A stretch of DNA of 64,000 nucleotides. Source: Microbulbifer sp. A4B17 (GTDB lineage: Bacteria; Pseudomonadota; Gammaproteobacteria; Pseudomonadales; Cellvibrionaceae). The notes under the pieces were generated by a model, which saw only the letters and a list, made by a program, of their open reading frames with translations, made no database searches and had not been told where the DNA came from. Position numbers and translations under genes: made by a program. The stretch covers positions 754,501 through 818,500 of the forward strand of contig NZ_CP029064.1 in assembly GCF_003076275.1 (NCBI RefSeq). Direction: 5' to 3'. This document shows positions 8,418 through 18,267 of the stretch, in pieces (positions within the stretch are counted from its first letter, which is position 1; each line of letters starts with the position of its first letter).

Positions 8418-9353
8418 ATGCGTAAAGTTAATGACCGCCTTTCCGAGTTTCTTGATGAATACAACAGCTCTATGAAGGAGCTTTACTCTAAGGGCTTCGA
8501 ATTCAGCCCCATCAATGTTCGAGAGTCAACGGCAAAGCTGATCGCCAAGTATGTGACGGATATACCTGAGGTGGCGTCGGTAGGTGATGGCATTATTTAT
8601 GCCTCTGGGTACGATGTACCTGTAAGAGTTTTTGTGCCTTATCCCGATGAGGTTTTACCTGTTCTCGTCTATTTCCACGGTGGTGGCCATGTAGCGGGTA
8701 ATGTTTATTCATTTGACCCCATTTGCCGAAAAATTGCCCGTGAGACCCGACATATTGTTGTTGCGCCAGAGTATCGATTGGCTCCTGAGAATCGTTATCC
8801 AAATGCGGTAGCCGATTGCTATGCAGCAATTATGGGAGTTTGGGCGGCACTGGACAGGCTGGGTTTGTATTATCAACCCAGCTTGTCGGTAGCTGGAGAC
8901 TCTGCAGGTGGAGCATTGGCAGCCACAATATCTCACTTAGCCCAATTTGATTACAGCGTGAAGATTAAAAAGCAGGTTTTAATCTATCCGGTTCTCGATT
9001 ACACAATGCATTTGAGATCTCATGAAGAGAATGCTGTGGGTTATTTTCTTGAGGCAAGGAAATCTGTTTGGTATCTGGGGCAGTACTTCAATGAAGCGCA
9101 GTGTAGGAAAAAAGCATCCCCTCTATTTATGGATTTTACTGCAGCGCTTCCTGAAACATTGGTTTTTACTGTAGAATTTTGCCCGCACCGGGATACTGGA
9201 GATATTTACTACCGAAAAATTGAGGAGGTTGGAGTTAGATCCGAAAATGTTCATTTTTCCGATATGATCCATCCGTTTCTTATTCTCGAAGATATGGTGA
9301 AGAGTGAGTGTGCAAAAGTATATTCAAGTATGAACAGTTTCTTGAATGACTAA
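8418..9353 (+). CDS. HSL-type alpha/beta hydrolase with altered catalytic acid
   Basis: A 311-residue member of the hormone-sensitive-lipase-like esterase family. The oxyanion motif HGGGH starts at His87, the nucleophile is Ser162 in GDSAGG, and the likely catalytic His is His285 in IHPFL. In this family the catalytic Asp lies in a DPLxDEG motif; here the aligned residues read CPHRDTG, so the Asp position is Cys255 (codon TGC). Asp259 lies close by and could conceivably substitute. It may therefore be an inactive or unusual esterase. The ribosome site is weak. The stop overlaps the convergent neighbour by 4 bp. Confidence 0.8.
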   Translation: MRKVNDRLSEFLDEYNSSMKELYSKGFEFSPINVRESTAKLIAKYVTDIPEVASVGDGIIYASGYDVPVRVFVPYPDEVLPVLVYFHGGGHVAGNVYSFDPICRKIARETRHIVVAPEYRLAPENRYPNAVADCYAAIMGVWAALDRLGLYYQPSLSVAGDSAGGALAATISHLAQFDYSVKIKKQVLIYPVLDYTMHLRSHEENAVGYFLEARKSVWYLGQYFNEAQCRKKASPLFMDFTAALPETLVFTVEFCPHRDTGDIYYRKIEEVGVRSENVHFSDMIHPFLILEDMVKSECAKVYSSMNSFLND

Positions 9354-9868
9354 TTTTTATTGTCTTTTTCAATAATGAAATACTGGTAAGATAATTTGTA
9401 GCCATTATCAAAAACCAATGTTTCCTCCGAGCTTATTGATCGTTCGATTACTATCTCTGCTATTGAGTTAATTGTCTGTTTAGGCTCAGTGTCAATGCAT
9501 TGAATGTCCATGGAATTAATCACTATGTCGGCACTAATAACTCTATGCTCAATTACTTGGATGATCAGCTGTTGATCATTTTGGTAGAGCTTGAAACCTG
9601 GCCCTTCAATCATGGGTTTTTTGTACTTTATCGCCCCCCAGGGACCTTCACATTTTATCGCTTGAAATTGATTTGGTGCCATTTTTATATAAATAGCCTC
9701 ATTCCCATCACTGAGTGCATTTTCTTTGAGAGCCTGTTTTGTGTGGATGGTTGACCCGTTATCCGCGGATACTTGTATGGATATTGTTTCGGAGGCGGCG
9801 TTTGGTATGCAGAGTAGGTAGGTTAGGAACAGCAGTTCTGGAGACTTTTTAATTAAAGTGTTTGCCAT
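9350..9868 (-). CDS. Small secreted protein of unknown function
   Basis: Unrecognised 172-residue protein with a hydrophobic N-terminus (about 10-25, cleavage probably after AAS near residue 26). The remaining sequence is mostly beta-strand-like, with two cysteines (in KCEGPWG and DIQCIDTEP) that could form a disulfide in the periplasm. Base composition is clearly AT-richer than the flanking core genes. It converges on the hydrolase with a 4-bp overlap at the stops. No neighbour suggests a role. Confidence 0.6.
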   Translation of the reverse strand: MANTLIKKSPELLFLTYLLCIPNAASETISIQVSADNGSTIHTKQALKENALSDGNEAIYIKMAPNQFQAIKCEGPWGAIKYKKPMIEGPGFKLYQNDQQLIIQVIEHRVISADIVINSMDIQCIDTEPKQTINSIAEIVIERSISSEETLVFDNGYKLSYQYFIIEKDNKN

Positions 9869-10010
9869 TTTGAATTCATTGCTGTATTTGCGTTTTTGAG
9901 GTTTTGGCGTTTAAGTCAACCTTTAGAATAATCTTTTGTATCAATAATAGTGCCTTGATGCCAGGTTGTTGGTTGGATAGTATCAAAGAGTGTTTTTAGT
10001 CCAGTTTTTA

Positions 10011-10044
10011 CCTTTAAATTGGTACATATGTGCCAATTTAAAGG
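10011..10044. promoter_or_regulatory. 34-bp near-perfect palindrome upstream of beta-helix gene
   Basis: The left arm CCTTTAAATTGGTACAT is followed directly by ATGTGCCAATTTAAAGG. The arms pair at 16 of 17 positions, with no loop and one T/C difference. It ends 43 bp before the ATG at 10088. Neither side carries a T-run, so it does not look like a terminator. AT-rich promoter-like sequence (TTTACA, TATATAAA) follows. It may be an operator for a dimeric regulator. Confidence 0.6.
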
Positions 10045-10087
10045 CTAGATAGCGCTGTTTACAATAATTTATATAAAAGGTGTGGCT

Positions 10088-11383
10088 ATGAAGACTTTGG
10101 CGTTTATGGGAGTGATTCTGGTTTTAGCGATGTTTTACGGGTGTTCAGAAGGGCATGAATCCAGAGGTGATAGTAAGTTCAGCGATGGTGACTTTCAAAA
10201 GCAGCTGTTGAAAAAAATGATATCTGCAAAAGCTGGAGATGTTATCACTATTCCTGAAGGGAGGTTTCAAATAAATCGCAGCTTGTCCCTGAATGTCGAT
10301 GGAGTAACGCTGCGTGGTGCGGGTATGAATAAAAGTATCCTCTCTTTTAAAGGGCAGATCCAGGGTGCTGAGGGGATTTTGGTTAATGCCAGTGACTTTA
10401 CTATTGAAAGTCTGGCTATTGAGGACACCGTAGGAGATGCTCTAAAAGTTAATGAAGGCGAGAATATTATTATCAGGGAAGTGCGGGTCGAGTGGACTAA
10501 TGGTCCGTCGACCAAAAATGGGGCTTATGGCATTTACCCGGTTCAGACTAAAAATACTTTAATAGATGGTGTCGTAGCTATTGGGGCTTCTGACGCGGGT
10601 ATTTATGTCGGTCAATCGCAGAATGTTATTGTTCGCAATAGCCGTGCAGAATTTAACGTAGCGGGCATTGAGGTAGAAAATACAATTGGTGCGGACGTTT
10701 ACAATAATATTGCCATTAATAATACCGGAGGGGTTCTTGTTTTTAATATGCCGAACCTCCCTCAGCCGGGTCATAGTACACGCATCTACAATAACCAGAT
10801 AAAGAATAATAATACTGATAATTTTGGCCATGAGGGAACGCCTGTTGCAGCAGTGCCTGCAGGTTCTGGGATAGTAATAAATTCGAATGATCGGGTGGAG
10901 ATATTTGGAAATGATATTTCCGATAACAATACCGCTAATATACTAATTAGCAGCTATTTCACGGCAGGTTACTATAGTGATAAATCCACGCAGGCAGATT
11001 TTGATCCCTATCCTGAGGGAATTTATATTTATGATAATAGTTTTACCGGTGGTGGCACTTCACCAGATCATCTACAGTTGAAAGCTCTTAAATTGGCTAT
11101 GTTTGGTATCTCAGGTGCGCTACCTGATATTCTATGGGATGGTGTTGTCAATCAAAATAAGCTTGTTGATGGTGAAATTCCTCAGGATTTAAAGGTTTGT
11201 ATTGATAACGGAACAGCCGGTATTATAAATGTAGATTTTGGTAATGATTATAAGAATATATCTACTGATATAGCCCCTCACCTTTGTCATTTAGATAAGT
11301 TAAGCAAGGTAGTTTTGGACTTTGATATAGAGCGAAATGGCGCAGACCATTTGGCCGTATTAGAGGCTGATAATGAAGAGTAA
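10088..11383 (+). CDS. Parallel beta-helix repeat lipoprotein
   Basis: A 431-residue protein with a lipoprotein signal ending FYGC (Cys19). A right-handed parallel beta-helix follows: repeated short strands with Asn ladders such as VRNSRAEFNVAGIEVEN and IYNNQIKNNNTDNF (about 75-330). It fits the family known as TIGR03805, described as regularly paired with the next gene's family (TIGR03806). The helix resembles those of pectate lyase-like proteins, but no enzyme activity can be read. The start is the ATG at 10088 with AAAGGTG just upstream; an in-frame GTG lies two codons earlier. The gene overlaps the next by 11 bp. It is AT-richer than the core genes. Confidence 0.8.
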   Translation: MKTLAFMGVILVLAMFYGCSEGHESRGDSKFSDGDFQKQLLKKMISAKAGDVITIPEGRFQINRSLSLNVDGVTLRGAGMNKSILSFKGQIQGAEGILVNASDFTIESLAIEDTVGDALKVNEGENIIIREVRVEWTNGPSTKNGAYGIYPVQTKNTLIDGVVAIGASDAGIYVGQSQNVIVRNSRAEFNVAGIEVENTIGADVYNNIAINNTGGVLVFNMPNLPQPGHSTRIYNNQIKNNNTDNFGHEGTPVAAVPAGSGIVINSNDRVEIFGNDISDNNTANILISSYFTAGYYSDKSTQADFDPYPEGIYIYDNSFTGGGTSPDHLQLKALKLAMFGISGALPDILWDGVVNQNKLVDGEIPQDLKVCIDNGTAGIINVDFGNDYKNISTDIAPHLCHLDKLSKVVLDFDIERNGADHLAVLEADNEE

Positions 11384-12533
11384 CAAGCAGATAGTTATGA
11401 AGTTTGCCCTGAGAGTTTTTGGATCTTTATTATTGGTTATCCTCTCGGGTTGTGATCCGTATAAAAAAGATGTTCAGTTATTCCCGGCAGAGGCGATACC
11501 TGAGAACCTTAGTGCCTGGAATATATTGAAATCGGATAAAGGTGCACTTTACCCCACTGAAAGGGCATTACCCTACGACCTCAATACAGGTTTGTTCTCA
11601 GATTACGCGCATAAATTTAGGACAGTTTGGGTGCCTGAGGGTACTTCTGTTGCTTATGGTGAAGATCATTTTGATTATCCGGTGGGTACTGTTTTAAGTA
11701 AGACATTCTATTATCCGCTAGATAGCAGTGGCGCGATTCTTCGCACTAATGATTTCTCTGGCGACTATGTCGAAGGGCGCTTTGGTGAGGCTCTCGACCT
11801 TAATCGAGTTCGCCTTGTTGAAACGCGTCTTCTAGTTCGCAGGGAAGATAATTGGCAGGCCATGCCGTATGTTTGGAATGAGGAACAAACTGAGGCAACC
11901 CTGGAGATTGCTGGAGAGGCAAAAGGCTTTCAATTGGTCAGCCTGAACGGCCATCGAGAAGAATTAACCTATGTTGTGCCTGATGCCAATCAGTGTGCTG
12001 GCTGCCATGCAGAAAAGTTTACCGATAAAGCCATTTCCCCTTTGGGACCAAAAGCCCGTCATTTGAATAAGGATTATCCCTACTTCAGTGGTGTAGAGAA
12101 TCAGCTGCTCTTTTGGCAAAAGAAAGGCTATTTACATGGTGTACCTGAACTGGATAGTTTGCCAAAAAATGCCAGTATTTACGATCACTCTGCGCCACTG
12201 GAGGACCGTGCCAGAGCTTATTTGGATATTAACTGTGGCCATTGCCATAACCCCACGGGGCCGGCAGATACTTCAGGGTTAATGCTTCACTATGGGGAAA
12301 CTGACTGGCGCAAGCTGGGACTTTGCAAGCCACCTATCGCTGCTGGTACAGGCAGCGGAGGTCATCTGTTTGCAATAGTGCCGGGAAAGCCTGAAAGTTC
12401 GATTCTGAACTTTCGTGTAGAGTCCACGGCTCCTGGGGCTATGATGCCGGAGTTGGGGAGAAGTATCGTGCATGCAGAAGGCGCTGAACTGCTAGAGAAG
12501 TGGGTGAGCTCTTTATCGGGGAGCTGCACTTAA
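11373..12533 (+). CDS. Diheme c-type cytochrome lipoprotein, SO2930/TIGR03806-like
   Basis: A 386-residue exported protein. The signal ends in LVILSGC (Cys27), so it is probably a lipoprotein. Two CxxCH heme sites are present: CAGCH at Cys208 and CGHCH at Cys288. This matches the SO2930-type diheme proteins encoded next to beta-helix lipoproteins. Heme would be attached in the periplasm by the Ccm system. The ATG lies inside the upstream gene (11-bp overlap), indicating translational coupling. The pair's substrate is unknown; redox work at the outer membrane or cell surface is the natural inference. Confidence 0.8.
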   Translation: MKSNKQIVMKFALRVFGSLLLVILSGCDPYKKDVQLFPAEAIPENLSAWNILKSDKGALYPTERALPYDLNTGLFSDYAHKFRTVWVPEGTSVAYGEDHFDYPVGTVLSKTFYYPLDSSGAILRTNDFSGDYVEGRFGEALDLNRVRLVETRLLVRREDNWQAMPYVWNEEQTEATLEIAGEAKGFQLVSLNGHREELTYVVPDANQCAGCHAEKFTDKAISPLGPKARHLNKDYPYFSGVENQLLFWQKKGYLHGVPELDSLPKNASIYDHSAPLEDRARAYLDINCGHCHNPTGPADTSGLMLHYGETDWRKLGLCKPPIAAGTGSGGHLFAIVPGKPESSILNFRVESTAPGAMMPELGRSIVHAEGAELLEKWVSSLSGSCT

Positions 12534-12576
12534 TTACTGGGAGAGAATAATAGAAGGCTTGCTGGTGTGAGGAGTC

Positions 12577-12603
12577 GGGTATGGAGGGGACAGCTCCATA
12601 CCC
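12577..12603. terminator. Intergenic stem-loop between cytochrome and tetR genes
   Basis: Perfect 10-bp arms GGGTATGGAG and CTCCATACCC enclose a 7-nt loop. It lies between two convergent genes, where a bidirectional terminator is expected, but neither side has a T-run. Termination is therefore uncertain. Confidence 0.4.
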
Positions 12604-12632
12604 ATTCCTGGAGACGAGTAATTCGATTTAAA

Positions 12633-13340
12633 TCAGCCGTATGCTGCAGTTTCAGCAACTGCTGTTGCCGCTGGAATTAATCCATTGACCATCAAGGTGA
12701 CGGTGCGCTCCAGCAGCGGTGAGTCGATGGCAATAGCACCACTTAAAATTTCAAACTCAAGATTCAGGATCGTACCGTGTGCAATTTGAGCTGCCGCTTC
12801 AGAATCTTCTAATCCCAGTAACTGGAAGAATTCCTTAATCATGGATTCTCTGGCGTGATTCGCCATTCGAACTGCTCGGGTCAGTTGCTCATTGCGAAGC
12901 GCTTCATTGCGGAATGCCAGCTCAACCAATCTGCGATCCCGGTCTTCAGCCTGGGTGCGAACATGAGTGAGAATAAAGCGAGTCAATTGCTGGATTAGCA
13001 GCTTGCGGCTGCTGTGTGAGGCTCGTTCCTGTGCTGATAAATTCCGTGCAGCACTAAAGCTCTCTTCTTGCAGTTGACGTGTACTCTCAAGACCTTGCTC
13101 AACAAAATAAGTAAATGAATCGCTGATCAGGTCATTTAGGTCTTTGAAGTAATAAGTTGTAGCCGCGAGAGGAACGTTAGCTTCGCGGGCTACGGCACGG
13201 TGTCTGATTCCGCGGATACCTTCTTTAACGATCAGTCTCAGGGTGGCCTCTAGAATCGCCTTGCGACGCAGACGGCTATCTGCGCGTTGGGCCCGGCGGC
13301 CGTGGTAGACCAATTCAGACTTTCCAGTGTCTACAGTCAT
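12633..13340 (-). CDS. TetR-family transcriptional regulator
   Basis: A 235-residue regulator. The N-terminal helix-turn-helix region (about 25-72: KAILEATLRLIVKEGIRG, then HRAVAREANVPLAATTYYF) is typical of TetR proteins. The rest is a helical ligand/dimer domain that gives no clue to the ligand. It lies downstream of the rsx operon on the same strand with a 334-bp gap, so it probably has its own promoter. An inverted repeat, ATTGCA and TGCAAT spaced by 9 nt, lies about 120 bp upstream and is a possible operator. The target is unknown. Confidence 0.85.
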   Translation of the reverse strand: MTVDTGKSELVYHGRRAQRADSRLRRKAILEATLRLIVKEGIRGIRHRAVAREANVPLAATTYYFKDLNDLISDSFTYFVEQGLESTRQLQEESFSAARNLSAQERASHSSRKLLIQQLTRFILTHVRTQAEDRDRRLVELAFRNEALRNEQLTRAVRMANHARESMIKEFFQLLGLEDSEAAAQIAHGTILNLEFEILSGAIAIDSPLLERTVTLMVNGLIPAATAVAETAAYG

Positions 13341-13674
13341 AGCATTATCCCTGTCTTATTGCATTGGCGCCGATAGCAAGGTGAAGCTGGTCGGCCGTGC
13401 CATTCTAGCCAAACAAAATTAAAAAAAGGGAATAATGCTATTACATTCGATTACACGGAAATTGCACCAGAACAATGCAATCTGTGTAAGAAAATAGAGG
13501 TTAGTTGATGTGTGACATCATACTGAAAAATTGAAGGATGAAAAATACGCAATAAGCAGATTAGTGAGAGCGGTCACATTGTGGCTTTTGGTGAAAAATG
13601 AGGGCTCTGCAATCGATTGGAGGGTTAGACTACTATTCGATTGCAGAATTTAGTTGATTATCAGAAGATTTTTC
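13341..13674. other. Intergenic region between tetR and rsxE
   Basis: 334 bp without a gene. It contains the tetR promoter area and, near the rsxE end, a stem-loop with arms CTGCAATCGA (13607-13616) and TCGATTGCAG (13637-13646). Read on the minus strand, the stem is followed after 7 nt by ATTTTT, so it may be a weak terminator of the rsx operon. No nth gene, the usual neighbour in enterics, is present here. Confidence 0.45.
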
Positions 13675-14388
13675 TTAAGAAATTTTTCCGGTAACACGGA
13701 CGCGTTTGGAGCCTGGAATAATTTTAATTTTCCGACTTTTACGTCTCTCAATACCGATATCAATAGAATTTTTTGCCGCAATCAATAAACCTGTGACAAG
13801 AAATGCACCGGGAGGCAGCACTGCGACAAGAACGCCTGGGTAATCACCGCCAAAAATAGAGATACTCCAATCCTTGGCCAATGAGCCAAACAACAAATCC
13901 ATATCTGAAAATAGTGTGCCTTGCCCAAGAATCTCTCTGACGGCACCGATGACGATCAGTACCGCTGTGAAACCCATGCCCATCATAAATCCATCGACAA
14001 GGGAGGGAAGCGCTGGGTTTTTACTGGCGAAGGCATCTGCTCGCCCAAGGATTGCACAGTTGGTTACGATCAGCGGAATAAAAATACCCAGAACCAAATA
14101 AAGTTCGTAGGTGTAGGCCTTCATTAACAGCTCAATGCAGGTAACAAAGGTGGCAATAATCATTACAGAGGCAGGCAATCGAACAGTATCCGGGATTTGT
14201 TGCCGGATGAGGGACACCACTAAATTGGAGCTGGTGAGAACACCGGTAGTAGCAAGGCCCAGGCCGATGCCATTAACCACTGAACCGGTGACTGCAAGCA
14301 GCGGACAGAGCCCAAGCAGTTGCACTAATGCGGGATTATTTTTCCACAACCCATTTTGGGCGATTTCTGTATAGCTGGAAATTGCCAT
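13675..14388 (-). CDS. rsxE: Rnf/Rsx electron transport complex subunit E
   Basis: Integral membrane subunit of the ion-translocating ferredoxin:NAD oxidoreductase (Rnf; also called Rsx for its role in reducing SoxR). At 237 residues with about six membrane segments it is close to the usual length. The segment [19 protein letters not shown] near the N-terminus is the RnfA/RnfE signature and mirrors NPxLVQxLGLCPLL in relatives. The C-terminus is basic. It is the last gene of rsxABCDGE, sharing one base with rsxG. Confidence 0.93.
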   Translation of the reverse strand: MAISSYTEIAQNGLWKNNPALVQLLGLCPLLAVTGSVVNGIGLGLATTGVLTSSNLVVSLIRQQIPDTVRLPASVMIIATFVTCIELLMKAYTYELYLVLGIFIPLIVTNCAILGRADAFASKNPALPSLVDGFMMGMGFTAVLIVIGAVREILGQGTLFSDMDLLFGSLAKDWSISIFGGDYPGVLVAVLPPGAFLVTGLLIAAKNSIDIGIERRKSRKIKIIPGSKRVRVTGKIS

Positions 14389-15095
14389 CAGTTCTGCTCC
14401 TCAACCGCCGCAGGCTCTTTTTCAGCATCGATTTCAGAGCTTTCAATTTCCACGGCCCGTTTGGAAATTGGCGCATTAAATATCTGCTCGTGATTCTGAG
14501 CTACAAACTCGAGTACCTGGTGAACTTCATTGACCACCGCACGGGGTGTGATTGTCGCGCCAGTGAATTCGTCAAAAACACCGCCATCCTTTTGCACTTT
14601 CCATTCGTTGGAGGGCGGATTCTCTAAAGACAGGCCGTCAAACTGAAGTACCCAGTCACTTTTTTTCAATTCAACTTTATCGCCTAATCCGGGGGTTTCT
14701 GTGTGGCTCGTTACCCTGACACCAGCGATAGTGCCATCGCGGTTGACCCCTACCAGCATTTTTATCGGGCCGGAATATCCATCGGGTGCTACAGCGGGAA
14801 TAATCACTGCAGAAATTTTTCCGTCCTCTTCCCGTGCCAGGTTGATATCGCCGCCTTGCTTTAGGCCCAACTGGTTCCAGTAAGGCCTTGGAATCGGGTA
14901 AGTGTCTACCAGCATATCGTTGCTGTGGCGTTCCAATGGGATAATTTCCAACAAAGCTTTTGCGGAAGCTTCGCGAATGGCTCTCTCAATCGGTTCTTTG
15001 GTGGTAATTTGGGTGACAGCCAGTGTGCCGGCCGTGACAAGGGCGATGAGAGTGAGTACGGCGGCGTTGGAGGCCATTGACTGCTTAAGCATCAC
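14388..15095 (-). CDS. rsxG: Rnf/Rsx complex FMN-binding subunit G
   Basis: A 235-residue subunit anchored by one N-terminal membrane helix (about 8-29). The periplasmic FMN-binding domain carries [11 protein letters not shown] (130-140) and the flavinylation motif TGAT at 178-181, where FMN is expected to be linked to Thr181 by ApbE. The C-terminal tail (about 205-235) is acidic. It overlaps rsxD by 4 bp and abuts rsxE, as in a single translated operon. Confidence 0.93.
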   Translation of the reverse strand: MMLKQSMASNAAVLTLIALVTAGTLAVTQITTKEPIERAIREASAKALLEIIPLERHSNDMLVDTYPIPRPYWNQLGLKQGGDINLAREEDGKISAVIIPAVAPDGYSGPIKMLVGVNRDGTIAGVRVTSHTETPGLGDKVELKKSDWVLQFDGLSLENPPSNEWKVQKDGGVFDEFTGATITPRAVVNEVHQVLEFVAQNHEQIFNAPISKRAVEIESSEIDAEKEPAAVEEQN

Positions 15096-16144
15096 TGCTC
15101 CTCCAGGTCAGTAGCCCGACGCGGGCGTTTGTGGCCGTAGGTGCGTGGGAGCGTGTAGTTATCAATTGTGGGCGTAGCAAAGTTCATTAGCAACACAGCA
15201 AAAGCCACCGCGTCGGGGTAGGTACCCCAGGCCCGGATGATATAAGTGAGCAGACCGACACCGGCGCCAAAAATCAGTCGGCCCCGGTTACTGGTGGCAC
15301 CACTGACAGGGTCGGTAATAATAAAGAAGGCCCCAAACATGGTGGCGCCGGAAAATAAATGCAGTACTGGGGAGCCCTCTGATAAGGAGCTGCCGCTGTC
15401 GTAGAAAAACAGGGAAATCAGAGTGAGGGTGGCGAGCATGGCAACCGGTGCATGCCAGGTAATAATGCCGCGAAATAATAAAAACAGCCCACCTAACAGG
15501 AATCCGAAGCTAACTGTTTCCCAACCGACTCCAGCAAATGTGCCTTTATTGAGGACCGGCTCCATTTCATAGAGTTGGGAGAGAAGTACGGACTCGTTTA
15601 GCCGCACGATTTCCAGCGGTGTAGCGCGGGTAAAACCATCGACGTTGTAGGTGCCGATAACCAGGGAAAAGGCCTCTTCCAGGCCGGGAGTTCCACCGAT
15701 AACCTCTGCGGCTCCTACCCAGCGGGTCATATCTACGGGAAAACTGATAAGCAGGACTACATAGCCCACCATGGCGGGGTTAAAGGGGTTATATCCCATG
15801 CCGCCATACAAGTGTTTGGCCAGTATGATCGCCACTGCAGTGCCGACTATCGGCAGCCACCAGGCACAGTAAGGTGGAAGCGAGATGCCGAGGAGTAATG
15901 CGGTCACAAAAGCACTGCAATCCCGCAGGTAGAATGCCGCTGGCCTGCGGCGCAGTCTCATTACCGCCGCTTCGCATAATAAGGCTGTGATAGTGCACAG
16001 AACAATATTGATCAGTACACCAATGCCAAAATAAATCACCATTGCCAGTACACCGGGAATGGTCGCGGCAGCGACCTGCAGCATGACTTTGGTGGTGTCA
16101 TTTCCGGAGCGGGCATGAGGAGAGGTGGCGCGCATCAGAGACAT
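15092..16144 (-). CDS. rsxD: Rnf/Rsx complex membrane subunit D
   Basis: A 350-residue multi-spanning subunit that carries a covalent FMN. The flavinylation site is VDGFTRATPLE, with Thr175 as the likely attachment residue, matching the DGxTxATPL site in RnfD and NqrB. Other family features are GGMGYNPFNPAM (114-125) and FFIITDPVSGAT near the C-terminus. It is the proposed ion-path subunit. It shares one base with rsxC and overlaps rsxG by 4 bp. Confidence 0.93.
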   Translation of the reverse strand: MSLMRATSPHARSGNDTTKVMLQVAAATIPGVLAMVIYFGIGVLINIVLCTITALLCEAAVMRLRRRPAAFYLRDCSAFVTALLLGISLPPYCAWWLPIVGTAVAIILAKHLYGGMGYNPFNPAMVGYVVLLISFPVDMTRWVGAAEVIGGTPGLEEAFSLVIGTYNVDGFTRATPLEIVRLNESVLLSQLYEMEPVLNKGTFAGVGWETVSFGFLLGGLFLLFRGIITWHAPVAMLATLTLISLFFYDSGSSLSEGSPVLHLFSGATMFGAFFIITDPVSGATSNRGRLIFGAGVGLLTYIIRAWGTYPDAVAFAVLLMNFATPTIDNYTLPRTYGHKRPRRATDLEEQ

Positions 16145-18267
16145 TATTGTTTTCCGTCCTGTGCTGCTTGGTGTTCGCGCATTTTATCTTCCAATTTTTG
16201 TTGCAGCTTCTCTAGTGCGCTTTCAAATGCGCCCAGATTGGCATCGTTTTCATTCAGAGCTTTTTGTAGGCGGGTTTCCGCCTTGGCGACGCGTTTACGC
16301 AGTGCTTCAACATCTGCAGCGAGCTTATCGGCATCACTCATCTGGGCCCGCGCCTCCGCTGCGGCACGGGCTTTGGTTATTGCCCGTACAGCTGCATTGG
16401 TTTCTTCCTGGTTGGGCTCCCGGGTGGTATCCCTGTCAGCGCGCCGCTCTGCGAGGGTTAATTTTTGTTGCGCCTCCTGCAATTTGACTTCTGCAGCCTT
16501 GAGTTGCGCCGCCAGTTGGTCGCGCTGACTCTCATCGGCAGCCTCAAGTTTATTGCGCATTCGCTCCACACGGCTCTCGGCACTGGAGAAAGTACGCTGG
16601 GCGCGAGCCAAAAGCTGCTTGGGGTCCTCCTGACGGGACTTGACTCGCGCCAGAGCGGCGGCGACAACGTCTGCTTCCTGTTTTTCGGTCTTGGCTGCTG
16701 GAGATTCAGGGTTTTTCTCCCTCTGCTGACGGGCTTGTTCTGCAGCTTTGCGCCTGGCTTCGCGTTTCGCCTCTTTTTCTTTCTCAGCCTTCTCTAGACG
16801 TAACTTGCGGAATTCGAAGCGATCGCGGGCGCGGTCGGACTTTTCCTTTTCCGCCTCTGCGGTGCGAATTGCACCCTTGGCTGCGCGATAGTACTGCACC
16901 AGTGGAATTGTACTGGGGCAGACATAGGAGCAGGCACCGCACTCTATACAGTCAAACAGGTTATAGGCCTGCAGCTTTTCCCGTTCGTCGGCGCGGGCAT
17001 ACCAGTAAAGTTGTTGCGGCAACAGGGAGGCGGGGCATACCTCGGCGCAAAAACCGCAGCGAATACAGGCTTGGGCCACCGGTGCTGGGGGCAACTCCTC
17101 ACGGGTAGGTACCAGCAGACAGTTAGTAGTTTTCACGACTGGTGCTCGCTCATCGTCAATCGTGTAGCCCATCATCGGTCCGCCGATGATCACTTTTTGC
17201 ATCAGGCCACGGTGGATACCGTGGTAGTTGAGAATATGCTCTATCGGAGTACCGATCGGTACTTCAATATTGCGCTGCTGCTCCAGGGCTTTGCCAACGA
17301 CAGTTGTTACCCGGCTGATCAATGGCTCCCCAAACCGAATTGCGCGATACACTGCTCGGGCAGTGCCGACGTTCTGGCACACAATGCCCACATTGGCCGG
17401 CAATCCCTCGTTCGGCACTTCGCGGCCGGTTAGGATTTGAATGAGCTGCTTCTCCCCGCCGGAAGGGTATTTCGTGGGGAACACAACGATATCGAAACGG
17501 GTGCCTTTTACGGCATTGCGCATCGCGCGTATAGCCTTGGGCTTGTTGTCTTCTATACCAATTAATACCCGTTCGGGCTGGTCGAGGATATGGGCGATAA
17601 TCTCAATTCCGGCGATAATCTCATCGGCGTGTTCACGCATGAGCATATCGTCGGCAGTGATATAGGGTTCGCACTCGGTGCCATTAATAATTAATGTGTC
17701 TATTTCGGCGCCGCCGTGGGGATCCAACTTGACTGCGGTGGGGAAGCCTGCGCCGCCCATACCGGCGATACCGCAATCGCGGATCTTATCCAGAAGTTCA
17801 ACTGGTGAAAGCTGGCTGAAATCCTCGCAGGGCGTGAGGTCACACCAGGCGTCCTCACCATCGGTGCGAATTACGACACAGTCCTCAAACAGTCCCGAAG
17901 GGTGGGGCACAGGGTAGGGCTCTATGGCCATGACCCTGCCGGAGCTGGGGGCGTGCACTGGGCAGCTGATGAAACCGTCCGCCTCAGCAATTTTCTGCCC
18001 CTTCAATACCTGGTCGCCGAGTTTAACCAGTGGCAGTGCAGTGGTGCCGGAGTGCTGGAGCAGCGGCACAATCAAATCCTCGGCGAGAGGGATTACGCCT
18101 ATCGGCTCACCGGTACTCTGATGCTTGTTCTCTGGAGGGTGCACCCCACCGGGGAAGTCGTTGGGGCGCAACTGCCGGGCCTTTTCACTGGCGATCAGCT
18201 GTGCTTCGCGGGCCGCGCGCCTCTCCTGAGCGGACTCATGTTGATTCTTGGTATCTACGGGGTTCAA
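16144..18267 (-). CDS. rsxC: Rnf/Rsx complex NADH-binding/Fe-S subunit C
   Basis: A 707-residue peripheral subunit exchanging electrons with [15 protein letters not shown] (about 38-48) marks the true family start, preceded by a charged extension of about 37 residues. The NADH/FMN region contains [13 protein letters not shown]. Two [4Fe-4S] motifs follow: [12 protein letters not shown] and [12 protein letters not shown], each with the typical CxxCxxCxxxCP spacing. From about residue 465 the protein is a long Lys/Glu/Ala-rich coiled coil, a tail seen in gammaproteobacterial RsxC and varying in length. The start overlaps rsxB by 4 bp. Confidence 0.93.
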   Translation of the reverse strand: MNPVDTKNQHESAQERRAAREAQLIASEKARQLRPNDFPGGVHPPENKHQSTGEPIGVIPLAEDLIVPLLQHSGTTALPLVKLGDQVLKGQKIAEADGFISCPVHAPSSGRVMAIEPYPVPHPSGLFEDCVVIRTDGEDAWCDLTPCEDFSQLSPVELLDKIRDCGIAGMGGAGFPTAVKLDPHGGAEIDTLIINGTECEPYITADDMLMREHADEIIAGIEIIAHILDQPERVLIGIEDNKPKAIRAMRNAVKGTRFDIVVFPTKYPSGGEKQLIQILTGREVPNEGLPANVGIVCQNVGTARAVYRAIRFGEPLISRVTTVVGKALEQQRNIEVPIGTPIEHILNYHGIHRGLMQKVIIGGPMMGYTIDDERAPVVKTTNCLLVPTREELPPAPVAQACIRCGFCAEVCPASLLPQQLYWYARADEREKLQAYNLFDCIECGACSYVCPSTIPLVQYYRAAKGAIRTAEAEKEKSDRARDRFEFRKLRLEKAEKEKEAKREARRKAAEQARQQREKNPESPAAKTEKQEADVVAAALARVKSRQEDPKQLLARAQRTFSSAESRVERMRNKLEAADESQRDQLAAQLKAAEVKLQEAQQKLTLAERRADRDTTREPNQEETNAAVRAITKARAAAEARAQMSDADKLAADVEALRKRVAKAETRLQKALNENDANLGAFESALEKLQQKLEDKMREHQAAQDGKQ

